Shown here: in pieces, positions 12,017-13,548 of the stretch | Position numbering within the stretch: position 1 is the first letter of the stretch | Layout of the letters: the number at the start of each line of letters is the position of its first letter | Assembly: GCA_934364985.1 (NCBI GenBank) | Contig: CAKRMU010000013.1 | Span: 1 to 13,548 of the forward strand | Reading direction: 5' to 3' | Origin: an uncultured Porphyromonas sp. | Lineage (GTDB): Bacteria; Bacteroidota; Bacteroidia; Bacteroidales; Porphyromonadaceae | Length of the DNA stretch: 13,548 nucleotides | Position numbers and translations under genes: made by a program | The notes under the pieces: model-generated | The model's database searches: none | Told to the model about the DNA's origin: nothing | What the model saw: the letters and a program-made list of their open reading frames with translations, nothing else

Positions 12017-13548
12017 TGGAACTATTCTTTAATATCTTAATCCCCATATTAGTCTTGCTGGGACTTTGGTTGATGAGTCGTGTACCTACGGCAGTCAAGG
12101 GCAATCATCTAAGTATGATTGCTATGCTATTGGCCATCGTTGTGGCATTTTTTGTTGGAGATATGGTAGCGAAACTGGTGACATTGCTTTTTGTGATTAT
12201 AGGTGTTGCCGTTGGTTTTTATCTCTCTAAGAAGGTGTCGATGATACAGATGCCACAGACCGTGGGACTGCTTAACGGACTCGGTGGTGGTGCCTCTGCT
12301 TTGGTGGGCATAGTCACACTTATGGGTATTATGCCTGTTGATAAGCTAATTGAACGATTGTCTTTTTCATCAGGCTATGTATTGACTCCTTTTGAGGCTT
12401 TTACTGCGGTATTAGCTATCCTTATCGGTATGGTCACCCTCTCTGGTAGCTTAGTAGCTGCAGGCAAATTGCATCGTGTGATCAAGCAACAGCCCGTTAT
12501 TTTCCCCGGTCATAGTGTTTATATAGCAATTCTTTTAGCGGTGATGTTGGGCTTACTTATCTGGGGTAGTTGGTTCATCACCTTTCATACTTATGTATGG
12601 ATCGCTATCATTAGCGTTATCGTAGCAGGGCTATTTGGCTGGTTATTTACTATGCGTGTAGGGGGAGCAGATATGCCCATTACCATATCGTTGTTAAACT
12701 CACTTAGTGGGGTGGCAGGTGGTATAGCTGGTATGGCTATTGGCAATATTATGCTTGTGGCTATTGGAGGTGTCGTGGGGGCTTCTGGTCTGCTTCTTAC
12801 CCAAGTGATGTGTAAAGCGATGAATAGGAGCTTAGTGGATATCCTTTTAGGCAAAACTTCAGCACCAGCTAAAGCGAAGGTACAGAAGTCTGAAAAGAAT
12901 GTCGTCTCTACTACACTTGATGCTCCTCAACCTTCGTCTCTTTCTGCTACGTTACAATCGGCGAAGAATGTCATCATAGTTCCGGGTTATGGGATGGCAC
13001 TTGCTCAAGCACAACATCAGGTACGCCAGCTTGGGGATGCGTTCACAGCCCGTGGAGCGAAAGTGCGTTATGCCATCCATCCGGTTGCAGGTCGAATGCC
13101 CGGACATATGAATGTTCTTCTTGCTGAAGCGGATGTAGATTATGAGGAGTTGTATGAAATGGAGCAAATCAATGACGACTTTAAGGATGCTGACCTTGTA
13201 GTCGTAATAGGAGCTAATGACGTCCTCAATCCGGCTGCACGAGAGGCGGAGGGTACACCAATATATGGTATGCCGGTCTTGAATGTAGATAAGGCGAAGC
13301 GTGTGATAATCTGTAATTATGACCTTAAGCCAGGTTATGCGAATGTTCCTAATCCGCTTTATGAGGATAAGTCTAAGGTGACGTTGCTTCTTGGGGATGC
13401 AAAAGAAAGCATCTCTAAGCTCCTCACTGAGCTACAAAAAAGTACTTCATCAGCTGTAGAGACTTCCACCTCTTCGTCTCTTTCTGCTACGTTACAATCG
13501 GCGAAGAATGTCATCATAGTTCCGGGTTATGGGATGGCACTTGCTCAA
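12016..13548 (+). CDS. pntB: NAD(P) transhydrogenase beta subunit, open at the edge, with a second domain III beginning
   Basis: PntB carries the rest of the membrane domain II and the NADP(H)-binding domain III. All 511 visible codons are open. Residues 1 to about 285 have around nine membrane segments with family motifs M-P-Q-T-V-G-L-L-N-G-L-G-G (74-86), G-G-A-D-M-P-I-T-I-S-L-L-N-S (219-232) and C-K-A-M-N-R-S (271-277). Domain III (about 307-475) has P-G-Y-G-M-A-L-A-Q (323-331), H-P-V-A-G-R-M-P-G-H-M-N-V-L-L-A-E-A, I-N-D-D-F, G-A-N-D-V-L-N-P-A-A, G-M-P-V-L-N-V and G-D-A-K-E-S. Typical PntB is about 460-475 residues and should stop near K475. Instead the frame continues through S-T-S-S-A-V-E-T-S-T-S into a repeat of the domain III start (487-511), identical at the DNA level to 12932-13008. 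The 3' end is not in the window. Confidence 0.95.
   Translation, partial: MELFFNILIPILVLLGLWLMSRVPTAVKGNHLSMIAMLLAIVVAFFVGDMVAKLVTLLFVIIGVAVGFYLSKKVSMIQMPQTVGLLNGLGGGASALVGIVTLMGIMPVDKLIERLSFSSGYVLTPFEAFTAVLAILIGMVTLSGSLVAAGKLHRVIKQQPVIFPGHSVYIAILLAVMLGLLIWGSWFITFHTYVWIAIISVIVAGLFGWLFTMRVGGADMPITISLLNSLSGVAGGIAGMAIGNIMLVAIGGVVGASGLLLTQVMCKAMNRSLVDILLGKTSAPAKAKVQKSEKNVVSTTLDAPQPSSLSATLQSAKNVIIVPGYGMALAQAQHQVRQLGDAFTARGAKVRYAIHPVAGRMPGHMNVLLAEADVDYEELYEMEQINDDFKDADLVVVIGANDVLNPAAREAEGTPIYGMPVLNVDKAKRVIICNYDLKPGYANVPNPLYEDKSKVTLLLGDAKESISKLLTELQKSTSSAVETSTSSSLSATLQSAKNVIIVPGYGMALAQ
12932..13008 (+). repeat. pntB: 77-bp direct repeat in pntB, copy 1
   Basis: This encodes the start of domain III (S-S-L-S-A-T-L-Q-S-A-K-N-V-I-I-V-P-G-Y-G...). 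It is identical base for base to 13472-13548, exactly 540 bp (180 codons) downstream and in the same frame. The base before it differs (C at 12931, T at 13471), so identity starts sharply. Upstream sequence encodes a different linker (T-T-L-D-A-P-Q-P). Confidence 0.95.
13472..13548 (+). repeat. pntB: 77-bp direct repeat in pntB, copy 2 (at the window edge)
   Basis: This is the exact copy of 12932-13008, preceded by the linker T-S-S-A-V-E-T-S-T. It ends on the last base of the window, so the full repeat may be longer than 77 bp. It is in frame with the rest of pntB. Confidence 0.95.

Noticed and set aside
12591..12854. 87-codon minus-strand frame
   Set aside because: It is antisense to the membrane part of pntB and low-complexity.
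1..13548. Circular contig joined by the terminal 77-bp repeat
   Set aside because: The terminal 77 bp match an internal site at 12932-13008, not the window start, so the ends do not overlap.

Overview
The window looks like a chromosomal segment of a member of the Bacteroidales, plausibly Porphyromonas or a close relative. The genus is an inference; the order is better supported. Evidence: promoter -7 boxes of the Bacteroidetes type (TAnnTTTG) lie in front of most genes, a DUF2851 gene (largely a Bacteroidetes family) is present, the tmRNA has a tag of the G-E-N...-Y-A-L-A-A kind, and the transhydrogenase is split into three subunits. Most of the sequence is AT-leaning. A short stretch at about 2105-2525 is clearly GC-richer.

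Layout. On the minus strand at the left edge is the 5' end of a small lipoprotein gene (1-161), with two near-identical promoter copies and a hairpin-rich leader. Next come ssrA, encoding tmRNA (488-890, minus), with a hairpin terminator, then a YitT-family membrane protein (951-1883, minus) and an unrecognised ORF that may be a gene remnant (1933-2580, minus). The + strand then carries uvrA (2882-5719), overlapped by 4 nt by a DUF2851 gene (5716-7011). These converge tail to tail with a minus-strand pair: an M24 aminopeptidase (8737-9924) followed by a secreted alkaline phosphatase (7008-8699). After a 510-bp intergenic region, the + strand carries the proton-translocating NAD(P) transhydrogenase operon: pntAA (10435-11592), pntAB (11648-12016) and pntB (12016 to the right edge, open).

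The most unusual feature is at the right edge. pntB does not stop after its NADP-binding domain III. It reads in frame through a Ser/Thr-rich linker into the beginning of a second domain III. A 77-bp stretch (12932-13008) is repeated exactly at 13472-13548, 540 bp (180 codons) later, and the second copy ends at the last base of the window. This suggests a tandem domain III. The exact 77-bp length ending on the edge is also what a de Bruijn assembler leaves when it stops at an unresolved repeat, so copy number and true 3' end are open. Other points of interest are a terminator-like hairpin with a T6 run between pntAA and pntAB, two intergenic arrays of the same 23-bp degenerate tandem repeat (2667-2758 and 10088-10202), a perfect 9-bp dyad next to the pntAA promoter, and a tmRNA tag with an extra tyrosine.

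Functionally these are mostly housekeeping modules: ribosome rescue (tmRNA), nucleotide excision repair (UvrA), peptide and phosphate scavenging (aminopeptidase and phosphatase), and NADPH/NADH balance coupled to the proton gradient (Pnt). I see no insertion sequence, phage gene, CRISPR array, tRNA or rRNA.
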